A stretch of DNA of 64,000 nucleotides from Desulfovibrio sp. X2 (lineage in GTDB: Bacteria > Desulfobacterota > Desulfovibrionia > Desulfovibrionales > Desulfovibrionaceae), in contig NZ_ATHV01000022.1 of assembly GCF_000422205.1 (NCBI RefSeq), positions 62,001 through 126,000 on the forward strand. Reading direction: 5' to 3'. Shown piece by piece: positions 13,151 to 22,038 of the stretch. The notes under the pieces were generated by a model. It did no database searches and was not told where the DNA came from. It saw only the letters and a list, made by a program, of their open reading frames with translations. The position numbers were made by a program, and so were the translations under genes. Numbering within the stretch: the first letter of the stretch is position 1; each line of letters starts with the position of its first letter.

Positions 13151-13427
13151 ATAATATTAGGGGCTTTGTGTTTACAAAATTGTTCTTTTTGACATTTTTG
13201 TCATTCGCAAAACCTCAAAAATGCCTCTGAGTCCTTGATATTCCTCTGTTTATCAAATCTTGACAGCGCGCCCCGAGTGTGATTGATACGTCGGACTTTT
13301 CCTTGACGTTTAATGGGGAAATCTTAGACTCTTCATCCCCCTCCGCTCGGGAAAACCTGGCGAACATTCTTCCGGATGCAGCCTCCGAACGCGGGATGAG
13401 CGAAACGATTCAGACGAGGTGGTTCTC
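13151..13427 (+). promoter_or_regulatory. Promoter and inverted repeats upstream of glutamate synthase
   Basis: AT-rich non-coding stretch. Two perfect small inverted repeats stand out: TTTGT-GTTT-ACAAA at 13165-13178 and TGACA-TTTT-TGTCA at 13190-13203. A sigma-70-like promoter, TTGACG (13303-13308), 16 bases, TAGACT (13325-13330), fits transcription of the glutamate synthase genes. The repeats could bind a nitrogen or redox regulator; none can be named from sequence alone. Confidence 0.5.
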
Positions 13428-14951
13428 TTGGCTTTCACTCCCATCACCAAGACATATCACGACTTTCAGGTGGAGCGCGATCGTGAGGCCTGCATCGACT
13501 GTCAGGTCTGCGTACGGCAGTGCTCGTACGGGGTCCACTCCTGGGACGAAAATCGACAACAAGTCGTGCACGACAGTACGAAGTGCGTCGGCTGCCATCG
13601 CTGCGCCGCGCTCTGCCCGACCCAGTGCCTGACCATCCGTCGAAAGCCCTCCCAGTTCCGCGAACACAACCTCTGGAAACCGCATTTCCTGAAGTACATC
13701 TACAAGCAGGCCGAGACCGGCGGCGTGCTGCTCGGCGGCATGGGCTGCGTCACGGACATTCCGATCTACTTCGACAACATGCTCCTGGACGCGAGCCAGG
13801 TCACGAACCCGCCCATCGACCCGCTGCGCGAGCCCATGGAGCTCAAGACCTTCCTCGGCGCCAAGCCGGAGAGGCTCGAGATCGAGGCCACGCCCGACGG
13901 GCCGGCGCTGAAGACGAAGCTCGCGCCCCAGATCGAGCTCAGCTACCCGATCATGTTCGGCGCCATGAGCCTCGGGGCCATCAACTTCAATTTGCACGTG
14001 GGCCTGGCCCGCGCGGCCACCGAGCTCGGCATCACCTGGAACACGGGTGAGGGCGGCCTGCACAAGGACCTCTACCAGTACGGCGCCAACACCATCGTCC
14101 AGGTCGCCTCGGGCCGCTTCGGCGTGCACCGCGACTATCTGAACGCGGGCTGCGGCGTGGAGATCAAGATCGGCCAGGGCGCCAAGCCGGGAATCGGCGG
14201 GCACCTGCCGGGCGAGAAGATCGACGAGCGCGTCTCCCAGACGCGCATGGTCCCGATCGGCTCGGACGCCATCTCGCCCGCGCCGCACCATGACATCTAC
14301 TCCATCGAGGACCTGCTGCAGCTCATCTACGCCATCAAGGAGGCCACGGCCTACACCAAGCCCGTGGCCGTGAAGATCGCCGCCGTGCACCACGCCGCGG
14401 CCATCGCCTCGGGCATCGTGCGCGCCGGTGCGGACATCGTGGTCATCGACGGCATGCGCGGCGGCACGGGCGCGGCCCCGGTCATGTTCCGCGACTACGT
14501 GGGCATCCCCATCGAGCTGGCCCTGGCCTCCGTGGACCAGCGCCTCCGTGAGGAGGGCATCCGCAACCGCGCTTCCATCGTGGCCTCGGGCGGCATCCGC
14601 TGCTCCGCCGACGTGGTCAAGGCCATCGCGCTCGGCGCGGACGCCGTGTACGTCGGCTCGGCCGCGCTCATCGCCGTGGGATGCACCATGTGCGGCCGCT
14701 GCTTCACGGGCAAGTGCCCCTGGGGCATCGCCACCAACGATCCCAAGCTGGCCAAGCGCCAGAACCCGGACATGGCCGCCCGCAAGCTGACCAATCTGGT
14801 CAAGGCCTGGGGCCACGAGATCCAGGAGATGCTCGGAGCCATGGGGCTCAACTCCATCGAGAGCCTGCGCGGCAACCGCGACAAGCTGCGCGTGGTGGGC
14901 CTCAACCAGCTCGAGTGCGACATCCTGGGCGTCAAGCACGCGGGGAGGTAA
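13428..14951 (+). CDS. Glutamate synthase FMN-binding subunit with N-terminal ferredoxin domain
   Basis: Equivalent to the central FMN/synthase domain of GltB, as a stand-alone subunit. TTG 13428 is chosen, with GAGG eight bases upstream, giving MAFTPITKTYHDF; a GTG at 13419 overlaps that ribosome site. Residues 20-60 hold two [4Fe-4S] motifs (CIDCQVCVRQC and CVGCHRCAALC). The TIM-barrel FMN domain follows, with GAMSLGAINF, NTGEGG, KIGQGAKPG, GMRGGTGAAP and VASGGIRC. The 3Fe-4S ligands are in CTMCGRCFTGKCPWG near 420. 2-oxoglutarate plus glutamine-derived ammonia gives glutamate. The other domains are encoded by the next three genes. Confidence 0.93.
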   Translation: MAFTPITKTYHDFQVERDREACIDCQVCVRQCSYGVHSWDENRQQVVHDSTKCVGCHRCAALCPTQCLTIRRKPSQFREHNLWKPHFLKYIYKQAETGGVLLGGMGCVTDIPIYFDNMLLDASQVTNPPIDPLREPMELKTFLGAKPERLEIEATPDGPALKTKLAPQIELSYPIMFGAMSLGAINFNLHVGLARAATELGITWNTGEGGLHKDLYQYGANTIVQVASGRFGVHRDYLNAGCGVEIKIGQGAKPGIGGHLPGEKIDERVSQTRMVPIGSDAISPAPHHDIYSIEDLLQLIYAIKEATAYTKPVAVKIAAVHHAAAIASGIVRAGADIVVIDGMRGGTGAAPVMFRDYVGIPIELALASVDQRLREEGIRNRASIVASGGIRCSADVVKAIALGADAVYVGSAALIAVGCTMCGRCFTGKCPWGIATNDPKLAKRQNPDMAARKLTNLVKAWGHEIQEMLGAMGLNSIESLRGNRDKLRVVGLNQLECDILGVKHAGR

Positions 14952-14957
14952 GGGACC

Positions 14958-15401
14958 ATGCGCGTCAAACCCATCAAGGACAACTGCATCGGATGCCATC
15001 TGTGCGAGATTGCCTGCCTGACCGCGCACAGCCGGTCCAAGGACGTGATCATCGCATGGCGCAATGAGCGCGCCGAGGGGTTGACGGCCTGCAAGACCGT
15101 TCTGCACCGCGGCCCCGATGCCGTGGCCCTGTCCTGCCAGCACTGCGCGGAGCCCAAGTGCGTGCGCGCCTGCATCGCCGGCGCCCTGCGCAAGAACCCG
15201 GAGACCGGCAGGGTCGAGTACCTCGAGGAACAGTGCGTGGGCTGCTGGTCCTGCGTCATGGCCTGCCCCTTCGGCTCCATCGGCCGCAGGGAAGGCGAGG
15301 GCAAGATATACAAGTGCGACCTCTGCCAGGAGCGGGGCGCCCCGGCCTGTGTCGAGGTCTGCCCCAACGAAGCCCTGATCCTGGTAAGCGACGACGAGTA
15401 G
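14958..15401 (+). CDS. Polyferredoxin-like 4Fe-4S subunit of the glutamate synthase cluster
   Basis: 147-residue iron-sulfur protein of the DmsB/HycB type with four cysteine clusters: CIGCHLCEIAC near residue 11, CQHCAEPKCVRAC near 60, CVGCWSCVMAC near 95 and CDLCQERGAPACVEVC near 120. It probably passes electrons from a soluble donor to the FMN subunit. It lies six bases after the FMN subunit and 40 bases before the amidotransferase, so it belongs to the same operon. No NADPH-binding GltD-like subunit is present here, so this subunit may take that role; that is inference. Confidence 0.9.
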   Translation: MRVKPIKDNCIGCHLCEIACLTAHSRSKDVIIAWRNERAEGLTACKTVLHRGPDAVALSCQHCAEPKCVRACIAGALRKNPETGRVEYLEEQCVGCWSCVMACPFGSIGRREGEGKIYKCDLCQERGAPACVEVCPNEALILVSDDE

Positions 15402-15441
15402 GGCGGCCGACAGCCGTCTTTTCCCTTTGGAGGATACGACC

Positions 15442-16560
15442 TTGAGCATCGCTCCTCGGCACAGTTTCGACTACGAGAAAGACATCTCCGGTTGCGGCGT
15501 CTTCGGCGTCATCGACAAGAAGAAGGGCCTCATTCCCGGCTCCGTGGCCATCGACGCCATGGCGTCCATGCACGACCGCGGCAACGGCCTGGGCGGAGGC
15601 TTCGCGGCCTACGGCATCTATCCGGAGATGGCCGACTACTATTGCTTCCACGTCATGGGCTACCGCGACGAGCGGCTGCAGGAGGTGGAGGCGATCCTCA
15701 AGTCCCACTTCAACATCAAGGCCGCCGAGCCCATCCCGACCAACCTGAAGGCCAAGGTCTCCATGCCGCCCAAGGTCTGGCGCTACTTCCTGGAGCCCAG
15801 GGAGGACCGCCCCCAGTGGCGCGAGTTGGACGAGGAGGACTACGTCGTCAAGGTGGTGATGTACGTCAACACCACGCTCGGCGCCGCGGCCGACGTCGAG
15901 GAGAAGGCCTTCATCTTCTCCAGCGGGAAGAACATGGGCGCCTTCAAGGGCGTCGGCTTCCCCGAGGACATCGCCGACTTCTACCGCCTGGACGAGTACA
16001 AGGGGTACATCTGGACCGGCCACAACCGCTTCCCGACCAACACCCCGGGCTGGTGGGGCGGCGCGCATCCCTTCACGCTGCTCGACTGGTCCATCGTGCA
16101 CAACGGCGAGATCTCGTCGTACGGCATCAACAAGCGCTACCTCGAGGAGCGCGGCTACGTGTGCACCCTGATGACCGACACGGAGGTCGTGGCCTACCTC
16201 ATCGACCTTCTCATCCGCAAGCACGGCCTGGACAAGCGCATGGCCTCCTGGGTCTTCGCGCCGCCGTTCTGGGACGAGATCGAGCGCATGGGAGAGCGCG
16301 AAAAGAAGCTCTTCTCCACCCTGCGCATGATCTACGGCTCCGCCTGCCTCAACGGTCCCTTCGCCATTCTCGTGGGCAACAAGAGCGGCCTCTTCGGCCT
16401 CAACGACCGCGTCAAGCTGCGCCCGCTGGTCGTGGCGGAAGAGGGCGACCGCGTCTTCATGTCGAGCGAGGAGAGCGCCATCCGCGAAGTCTGTTCGACT
16501 CTCAAGACCGTCTGGGCGCCCAAGGCGGGAGAACCCGTGATCGTGGAACTGGAGGCCTAA
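15442..16560 (+). CDS. Glutamate synthase class II glutamine amidotransferase subunit
   Basis: Ntn-type glutaminase that releases ammonia from glutamine, corresponding to the N-terminal domain of GltB. TTG 15442 is preferred, with GGAGGA seven bases before it. The catalytic Cys would be C18 in DISGCGVFGVID, so 17 residues must be removed to expose it, as in other class II amidotransferases. Further family features: MHDRGNGLGGGFAAYG near 47, GHNRFPTNTPGWWGGAHPF near 190, HNGEISSYG near 215 and MTDTEV. 372 residues. The next subunit begins two bases after the stop. Confidence 0.93.
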   Translation: MSIAPRHSFDYEKDISGCGVFGVIDKKKGLIPGSVAIDAMASMHDRGNGLGGGFAAYGIYPEMADYYCFHVMGYRDERLQEVEAILKSHFNIKAAEPIPTNLKAKVSMPPKVWRYFLEPREDRPQWRELDEEDYVVKVVMYVNTTLGAAADVEEKAFIFSSGKNMGAFKGVGFPEDIADFYRLDEYKGYIWTGHNRFPTNTPGWWGGAHPFTLLDWSIVHNGEISSYGINKRYLEERGYVCTLMTDTEVVAYLIDLLIRKHGLDKRMASWVFAPPFWDEIERMGEREKKLFSTLRMIYGSACLNGPFAILVGNKSGLFGLNDRVKLRPLVVAEEGDRVFMSSEESAIREVCSTLKTVWAPKAGEPVIVELEA

Positions 16561-16561
16561 G

Positions 16562-17317
16562 GTGGCTGGCAAATCCCTGAAGATCGACACGACCGGCATC
16601 TACTACCGCGAACTGAACGAGCAGATCCGCCAGGCCGTGGCCGACGGTGTCACCGAGTTCGTGCTCACCGGAGTCAAGGGCCAGCGCTACATCGCCACCG
16701 GTCTCACCGGCGATCTTTCCTTCGTGGTCCACGGCACTCCGGGCCAGGACATGGGCGCGTTCATGCGCGGCCCGCGCCTCCGCGTGGAGGGCAACGCCCA
16801 GGACGGCGTGGGCAACACCATGGACGAGGGCCGCATCGTCATCAACGGCCTGGCCGGCGACGTGCTCGGCTACGGCATGCGCGGCGGCCACATCTTCGTG
16901 CGCAACGACGTCGGCTACCGCGTGGGCATCCACATGAAGGCCTACCTGGAAAAGAGCCCGGTCATCGTCATCGGCGGCAAGGCCGGCGACTTTCTGGGCG
17001 AATACATGGCCGGCGGCGCCATCATTTTGCTTGGCATGTTCTCCGACAAGACGTATGCCCCCATCTGTGGCCGATCGCTCGGCACGGGCATGCACGGCGG
17101 CCTGATATACGTGCGCGGGGAGGTCCCTCCCGAGCAGCTTGGGCCCAAGCTCAAGTGTGTTCCGTGCGAGGACGCCGACATGGAGGTGATCACCTGCAAT
17201 GTCGCGGCCTTCGCCCGTGAGTTCGACGAGACGCCGGAACTGATCCTGTCGGAACGTTTCTACAAGGTTAGCCCGTTCTCGCACAGGCCTTACGGCAACA
17301 TGTACTGTCCCAGCTAA
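16562..17317 (+). CDS. Glutamate synthase GXGXG-domain subunit
   Basis: Corresponds to the C-terminal right-handed beta-helix domain of GltB, also seen in FwdC/FmdC-type proteins. GTG 16562 directly follows the amidotransferase stop. Repeated glycine-rich turns are visible: GLAGDVLGYGMRGGHIFV near residue 98 and GGKAGDFLGEYMAGGAIILLG near 138, then GTGMHGGLIYVRG near 177. The C-terminal portion contains two Cys (VPCED, VITCN). It has no catalytic site of its own; it bridges the amidotransferase and synthase domains. Four separate subunits in one operon is the archaeal-type layout. Confidence 0.92.
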   Translation: MAGKSLKIDTTGIYYRELNEQIRQAVADGVTEFVLTGVKGQRYIATGLTGDLSFVVHGTPGQDMGAFMRGPRLRVEGNAQDGVGNTMDEGRIVINGLAGDVLGYGMRGGHIFVRNDVGYRVGIHMKAYLEKSPVIVIGGKAGDFLGEYMAGGAIILLGMFSDKTYAPICGRSLGTGMHGGLIYVRGEVPPEQLGPKLKCVPCEDADMEVITCNVAAFAREFDETPELILSERFYKVSPFSHRPYGNMYCPS

Positions 17318-17339
17318 CCCGAACGAGGAGAAAGCAACG

Positions 17340-17681
17340 ATGTTCTTCGAAAGCGCTGCGTACGCCATGGGCGCCGCTCCGCAGGGCGGACAGGGAGGAG
17401 GCAATCCTATCATGTCTCTTCTCCCCCTTATCCTCATGTTCGCCATCTTCTACTTTCTGCTCATCCGTCCCCAGCAGAAGAAGGCCAAGCAGCACAAGGA
17501 ATTCCTCGCGGGCCTGAAGAAAGGCGACTACGTTCTCACCGGCGGCGGCATCTACGGCCGCATCACCGAGACCGAGGGCGACACCCTGACCGTGGAGATC
17601 GCGGACAACCTGTCCATCAAGGTCAACCGCAACTTCGTCTCCGGTCCGGCCGAGGCCTCCGAGGCCAAGGGCAAGAAGTAG
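17340..17681 (+). CDS. yajC: Preprotein translocase subunit YajC
   Basis: Single-pass membrane partner of SecDF. The 113-residue protein has one hydrophobic helix (LLPLILMFAIFYFLLIRPQQ) near residues 24-43, the family signature RPQQKKAKQHKEFLAGLKKGD, and a small cytoplasmic beta domain (VLTGGGIYGRITETEGD). A good ribosome site (GAGGAG) precedes ATG 17340. It starts 22 bases after the glutamate synthase genes, so both may share a transcript. A strong terminator follows before secD. Confidence 0.95.
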   Translation: MFFESAAYAMGAAPQGGQGGGNPIMSLLPLILMFAIFYFLLIRPQQKKAKQHKEFLAGLKKGDYVLTGGGIYGRITETEGDTLTVEIADNLSIKVNRNFVSGPAEASEAKGKK

Positions 17682-17708
17682 CCCCCGGAAAGTCCAAAAT
17701 CCTTGCAG

Positions 17709-17750
17709 GGCAAGCGCCGCGGAAGCCCCCGGCGCTTGCCTTTGTTTTTG
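17709..17750 (+). terminator. Intrinsic terminator between yajC and secD
   Basis: Perfect 11-bp stem GGCAAGCGCCG (17709-17719) and CGGCGCTTGCC (17730-17740), ten-base loop, then TTTGTTTTTG. It would end or attenuate the transcript arriving from yajC. A separate promoter or read-through is then needed for secD. Confidence 0.85.
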
Positions 17751-17793
17751 TGGACTGCTACAGGGCTTCCACTTTCGGAACAAAGGAGCGGTC

Positions 17794-19395
17794 ATGAAAT
17801 TGAGTCTAGGCCTGCGCATCGGCCTGATCGCCGTCGTCACGCTGCTCGGACTGGCATATATGCTGCCGTCCTTCCCCGCGGTGCGCAACTCGCCCCTCGG
17901 CAAGATCCTGCCGAGCGACCAGATCAATCTCGGTCTGGACCTCAAGGGCGGCATCCACCTCACGCTGGAAGCGGACGTGGACACCGCGCTCGACAACCAG
18001 CTGGCCCAGATGGGCAGCGAGGTCCGCGACGAGTCGCGCGACGACAAGATCGCCGTGCTCCGTCCCGAGGTCCTGCCCGGCCACAAGCTGACCTTCAGCC
18101 TGCTGCGTGCCGACCAGCGCACGGATCTGGACGAGCTTCTGAGCAAGAAGTTCCCCAACCTCGTGGTCACCGACCGCAAGCCGGGACCTGACGGCCGCAT
18201 CGACTACGTCGCCAACTTCAAGCCCTCCTATGTCAAATATCTCGCGGGCATGACCGTGGATCAGGCGGTGAAGACCATCCGCAACCGCATCGACCAGTTC
18301 GGCGTGGCCGAACCGGACATCCGCAAGCAGGAAGGCAACCGCATCCAGGTGCAGCTCCCGGGCCTGAACGACCCCGAGCGCGCCATCGCCATCATCCGCC
18401 AGACAGCCCACCTGGAGTTCCGTCTGGTCGACGATTCCGTCGACATCCAGAAGGCCGAGAAGGGCATTTTGCCCCCGGGCCGCGAAGTGATGATGATGCG
18501 CACCAAGAATCCGGACGGCACCTACATGGAGCGGCCCATCGTGGTCCACTCCGAGGCGGCGCTCACGGGCCAGTCCATCGTGGACGCGGGCACGGCCTTC
18601 GACACCTGGAACCAGCCCTACGTGACCATGACCTTCGACGCGCGCGGCGCCAAGCTCTTCGAGCGGGTGACCGGCGAGAACGTGGGCAAGCGTCTGGCCA
18701 TCGTGCTTGACGGCAAGGTCTACTCCGCTCCCGTGATCCAGGACCGCATCAGCGGCGGCCGCGCCCAGATCACCGGCTCCTTCAGCGTAGACCAGGCGCA
18801 TGACCTGGCCCTGGTGCTGCGCGCCGGCGCCCTGCCTGCTCCGGTCAAGGTGCTCGAGCAGCGCACCGTCGGTCCCTCCCTCGGCCAGGAGTCCATCGAC
18901 GCGGGCGTGAACGCGGCCATCATCGGCTTCGCCGCGGTGGTCCTCTTCATGGCCGTCTACTACGGGCTCTCCGGCATCATCGCCGATGCCGTGCTCATTC
19001 TGAATATCGTCCTCATCCTGGCGGGCTTGGCGCTCTTCGGAGCGACCCTGACCCTGCCCGGCATAGCGGGCATCATTCTGACCATAGGCATGGCCGTGGA
19101 CGCCAACGTGCTCATCTACGAGCGTATACGAGAGGACCTGCGAAAAGGGCTCACGCCCCGCGCAGCCATCGCCGAGGGATACAACCGCGCCACGATCACC
19201 ATCATGGACGCCAACCTGACCACGGTCTTCGCCGGCATCGTGCTGTACCAGTTCGGTACCGGCCCCATCCGTGGCTTCGCCGTGACGCTCATCCTCGGCA
19301 TCGTCGCGTCCATGTTCACGGCCATCTTCGTCTCCCACGTACTCTTCGACCTCATGACCGAGCGCAGCCCCGCGCCCGCCAAGCTGAGCATCTAA
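17794..19395 (+). CDS. secD: Protein translocase subunit SecD
   Basis: Inner-membrane component that uses the proton motive force to help pull exported proteins to the periplasm. ATG 17794 follows AAAGGAG. First membrane helix near residues 7-24, then the family motif LGLDLKGGIHLTLE near 47. The periplasmic domain follows, with TIRNRIDQFGVAEPDI near 160. The C-terminal helices carry GMAVDANVLIYERIREDL near 430. 533 residues, six membrane helices expected. secF starts 12 bases after the stop. Confidence 0.96.
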   Translation: MKLSLGLRIGLIAVVTLLGLAYMLPSFPAVRNSPLGKILPSDQINLGLDLKGGIHLTLEADVDTALDNQLAQMGSEVRDESRDDKIAVLRPEVLPGHKLTFSLLRADQRTDLDELLSKKFPNLVVTDRKPGPDGRIDYVANFKPSYVKYLAGMTVDQAVKTIRNRIDQFGVAEPDIRKQEGNRIQVQLPGLNDPERAIAIIRQTAHLEFRLVDDSVDIQKAEKGILPPGREVMMMRTKNPDGTYMERPIVVHSEAALTGQSIVDAGTAFDTWNQPYVTMTFDARGAKLFERVTGENVGKRLAIVLDGKVYSAPVIQDRISGGRAQITGSFSVDQAHDLALVLRAGALPAPVKVLEQRTVGPSLGQESIDAGVNAAIIGFAAVVLFMAVYYGLSGIIADAVLILNIVLILAGLALFGATLTLPGIAGIILTIGMAVDANVLIYERIREDLRKGLTPRAAIAEGYNRATITIMDANLTTVFAGIVLYQFGTGPIRGFAVTLILGIVASMFTAIFVSHVLFDLMTERSPAPAKLSI

Positions 19396-19407
19396 GGGAG
19401 GCCGCTC

Positions 19408-20517
19408 ATGGGACTGCACATCGTCAAGCCCGACACGCACTTCGACTTCATCGGCAAGCGCCGTTGGGCCTTCATTCTCTCCGGCACGCTGATCCTGCTG
19501 TCGTTTCTCTCCCTGGCCATCAAGGGCGGGCCGCGCTACGGCATCGACTTCGCGGGCGGCATCATCGTCCAGGTCAAGTTCGAAAAGGACGTCGACCTCG
19601 GCGCCCTGAACAAGGCCCTGTCCACCTCCGGCCTCGAAGGGGCCATGGCGCAGCGTTTCGGCCAGCAGAGCGAGCATGAGTATCTGGTCCGTCTTTCAAA
19701 TTCGGACACGCCCACCGAACAGGTCCGCGCCGATCTCGAGAAGGGCCTCGAGGCCAATCTCGCCGGCAACCCCTACGAGATCCAGCGCCTGGAGAGCGTC
19801 GGCCCCAAGGTGGGCTCCGACCTCCGCTCCAAGGCCCTGGAGGCCATGTTCTACGCCACGCTGCTCATCGCCATCTACATCTCGGGACGTTTCGAGCAGC
19901 GCTGGATGGCCGCGGCCATCATGGCCGCCTGTTTGGCCGGCGGCATCTACGTGCTGAAGCTCGTGGGCGTGCCCACGGCCGGCCTGATCATCGCCGCCCT
20001 GATCATCACCATGCTCCTGTGCTGGAAGCTTCGGCTGAACTACGCGCTTGGCGCGGTCATCTCGCTGATGCACGACGTGATCATGGTCGTGGGCATATTC
20101 TCGATCCTGGACAAGGAGTTCGACCTCACGGTCGTGGCCGCCGTCCTGACGATCATCGGCTACTCGCTGAACGACACGATCATCGTTTACGACCGCATCC
20201 GCGAGAACATCCTGGCCAAGAGCGCGCCGACCTTCGCAGAGACGCTGAACGTCAGCGTCAACCAGACCCTGTCGCGCACGCTGCTGACCTCGGGCACCAC
20301 GATGCTCGTCATCATCTGCCTGTTCTTCTTCGGCGGCGGTGTGATCCACGACTTCTCGCTGGCCATGCTCATCGGCGTCTTCTTCGGCACCTACTCCTCG
20401 ATCTACGTCGCCAGCCCCGTGCTGCTGGCCTTCGACCCCCGCTCCTTCGAGCGCGAGGCGGAGATCGCGCAGAAGAAGACGGAGCGCAAGAAGCCCAATC
20501 CCGACGGCGACGTGTAG
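19408..20517 (+). CDS. secF: Protein translocase subunit SecF
   Basis: Partner of SecD. Start ATG 19408 with GGGAGG upstream. First helix at RWAFILSGTLILLSFLSLAIKGG near residue 18, then YGIDFAGGIIVQVKF near 45, the SecF form of the conserved domain. Five further hydrophobic segments follow, with GYSLNDTIIVYDRIRENI near 250 and LTSGTTMLVIICLFFFGGG near 292. The Lys/Arg-rich tail is cytoplasmic. 369 residues, slightly longer than the common 300-320. A perfect 16-bp terminator closes the unit. Confidence 0.96.
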   Translation: MGLHIVKPDTHFDFIGKRRWAFILSGTLILLSFLSLAIKGGPRYGIDFAGGIIVQVKFEKDVDLGALNKALSTSGLEGAMAQRFGQQSEHEYLVRLSNSDTPTEQVRADLEKGLEANLAGNPYEIQRLESVGPKVGSDLRSKALEAMFYATLLIAIYISGRFEQRWMAAAIMAACLAGGIYVLKLVGVPTAGLIIAALIITMLLCWKLRLNYALGAVISLMHDVIMVVGIFSILDKEFDLTVVAAVLTIIGYSLNDTIIVYDRIRENILAKSAPTFAETLNVSVNQTLSRTLLTSGTTMLVIICLFFFGGGVIHDFSLAMLIGVFFGTYSSIYVASPVLLAFDPRSFEREAEIAQKKTERKKPNPDGDV

Positions 20518-20543
20518 TCGACCGGGAATCCGGATATATGCGG

Positions 20544-20586
20544 CGAAAGGCCGGAGGATCGAGCATCCTCCGGCCTTTCGTCTTTT
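20544..20586 (+). terminator. Intrinsic terminator of secDF
   Basis: Perfect 16-bp stem: CGAAAGGCCGGAGGAT (20544-20559) and its complement at 20565-20580 around CGAGC, then TCTTTT. The A-rich flank is short, so it acts mainly on the plus strand. Confidence 0.92.
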
Positions 20587-20762
20587 CGTCCGCCTCTTGC
20601 CTCGGGTTCTCCGGCGTGCATCACACTTGCGGAGTGCTGTGAGCTCGGCTAAGCAGCAACATGGATTTATCCCCTCCGTCGGGCGCACGGACCCTTCGTC
20701 CGCGACGGATCCGGCGGGGAAACAGACATGGCGGCCGGAAACGGTCCCCAAGGAGAAGGAAC

Positions 20763-21320
20763 ATGTCGCAGCAGATATCCATCCTCGGCTTTGCCGGCAG
20801 CCTGCGCCGGGAATCGTTCAACCGTGCGCTCTTGCGGGCGGCGCACGAGCTGCTTCCGTCCGAGGCGGACCTGACGACTTTCGATCTCGAGGGCATCCCG
20901 CCCTTCAACGCGGACAAGGAGAACGATCCGGTCCCCAAGGTCACGGAGTTCAAGGCGGCCGTCCGTGCCGCGGACGCCCTGTTGATCGTGACCCCGGAGT
21001 ACAACTACTCCATGCCCGGCGTCCTCAAGAACGCCCTGGACGCCGCCTCGCGTCCCTACGGCGACAATGCCCTGGACGACAAGCCTCTGGCGATCATGGG
21101 AGCTTCGTCAGGCATGCTCGGCACGGCCCGAGCCCAGTATCACCTGCGCCAGAGCTGCGTCTTCCTGAACATGCATCCCCTGAATCGCCCGGAGGTCATG
21201 GTGCCTTTCGCCCAGGAGAAGATCGACGCGAACGGCGTGGTGATCGACGAAAAGACGCGGCAGAAGATCGCGGAGCTGCTCCAAGCGCTCGTGGCCTGGA
21301 CGCGGCGCCTGAAGAGCTGA
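20763..21320 (+). CDS. NADPH-dependent FMN reductase family protein
   Basis: Flavodoxin-fold oxidoreductase of the chromate/quinone reductase (ChrR-like) type. ATG 20763 (MSQQISILGF) is chosen because AAGGAGAAGGA lies just upstream; a longer reading from 20661 is Arg-rich and unlikely. The phosphate-binding loop GSLRRESFNRALL is near residue 11, and the active-site segment TPEYNYSMPGVLKNALD near 78, then GASSGMLGTARAQ near 110. 185 residues. The substrate (quinone, chromate or flavin) cannot be told. It is a single gene between secF and the convergent nad operon. Confidence 0.92.
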   Translation: MSQQISILGFAGSLRRESFNRALLRAAHELLPSEADLTTFDLEGIPPFNADKENDPVPKVTEFKAAVRAADALLIVTPEYNYSMPGVLKNALDAASRPYGDNALDDKPLAIMGASSGMLGTARAQYHLRQSCVFLNMHPLNRPEVMVPFAQEKIDANGVVIDEKTRQKIAELLQALVAWTRRLKS

Positions 21321-21372
21321 TGCTTGTCCGTTGACGAGAGAAGGGGAGAGAACGGCGACGGGGGGGGGCGGT

Positions 21373-22026
21373 TTACGGGGCGGGGGGCGTGCCTTCCGCC
21401 ACCGAGGCCGCGATCACGTATTCGGCCAGGCACAGGCCGACGCTCTCCGAGAGGTGCGGGTCGTCCTCACGCTCCCAGGTCATCTCGTCGAAGACCCCGA
21501 GAAGGGCCACGAGGGCGCGCAGGCAGAGCGCGAAATCCCCGTGCGCGCATGCGGACAGGGCGCACGAGCTCGCAACCTCGGCGGCCCGGCCCAGGCGCAG
21601 GCCCGTCGCTCCGCGCGCGTGCAGCGCCTGCTCGAGTTCCGCGGACAGCGCCGCGCCGTCGAACGGGGAGCCGGACGAGGGCGTCTGCAGGGTGCGCCCT
21701 GGCGAGGCACCGCAGTATCGTGCGTGGAATTCCGCGAACCGCTTGCTGTCGCGCATGCGGGCCAGTTCTTCGGAGAGGTCGAGGTTCACCCAGCCCGCGC
21801 TGATCTGGCCCGTGGGCTTCTTGAGCGCCCAGCCGCCCAGGGAATCGACGATGCGCGAGCGCTGGCTCTCGGCAAAGAGGAGCAGGCGCTGCGCGCTGTC
21901 CAGGACTTCCCTGCCAGCGGCCTCGTGGCCGCGCCGCAGGAGTTCCCCGGCCAGGGAGAAGAGTATCTCCAGGCGGAAGTCGAGGCTCGCCACGATCTTG
22001 GTCAGGCTGACTGCGGTCAGGAGCAT
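21373..22026 (-). CDS. Hypothetical protein downstream of nadB
   Basis: No family recognised. The 217-residue protein is mostly helical, with an Arg/Leu-rich N-terminal half (LEILFSLAGELLRRGHEAAGREVLDSAQRLLLF) and a central segment with a conserved look (GGWALKKPTGQISAGWVNLD). It has no signal peptide or membrane helix. A decent ribosome site (AAAGGA) and a gap of only 12 bases after nadB make it the last gene of the nadC-nadA-nadB unit. A role tied to NAD synthesis is possible but has no direct support. Confidence 0.75.
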   Translation of the reverse strand: MLLTAVSLTKIVASLDFRLEILFSLAGELLRRGHEAAGREVLDSAQRLLLFAESQRSRIVDSLGGWALKKPTGQISAGWVNLDLSEELARMRDSKRFAEFHARYCGASPGRTLQTPSSGSPFDGAALSAELEQALHARGATGLRLGRAAEVASSCALSACAHGDFALCLRALVALLGVFDEMTWEREDDPHLSESVGLCLAEYVIAASVAEGTPPAP

Positions 22027-22038
22027 CCTGCGTCCTTT

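Noticed and set aside
21360-21368. Run of nine G residues as a phase-variation tract
   Set aside because: It lies downstream of the stop of the unknown gene, so slippage would not change a protein.
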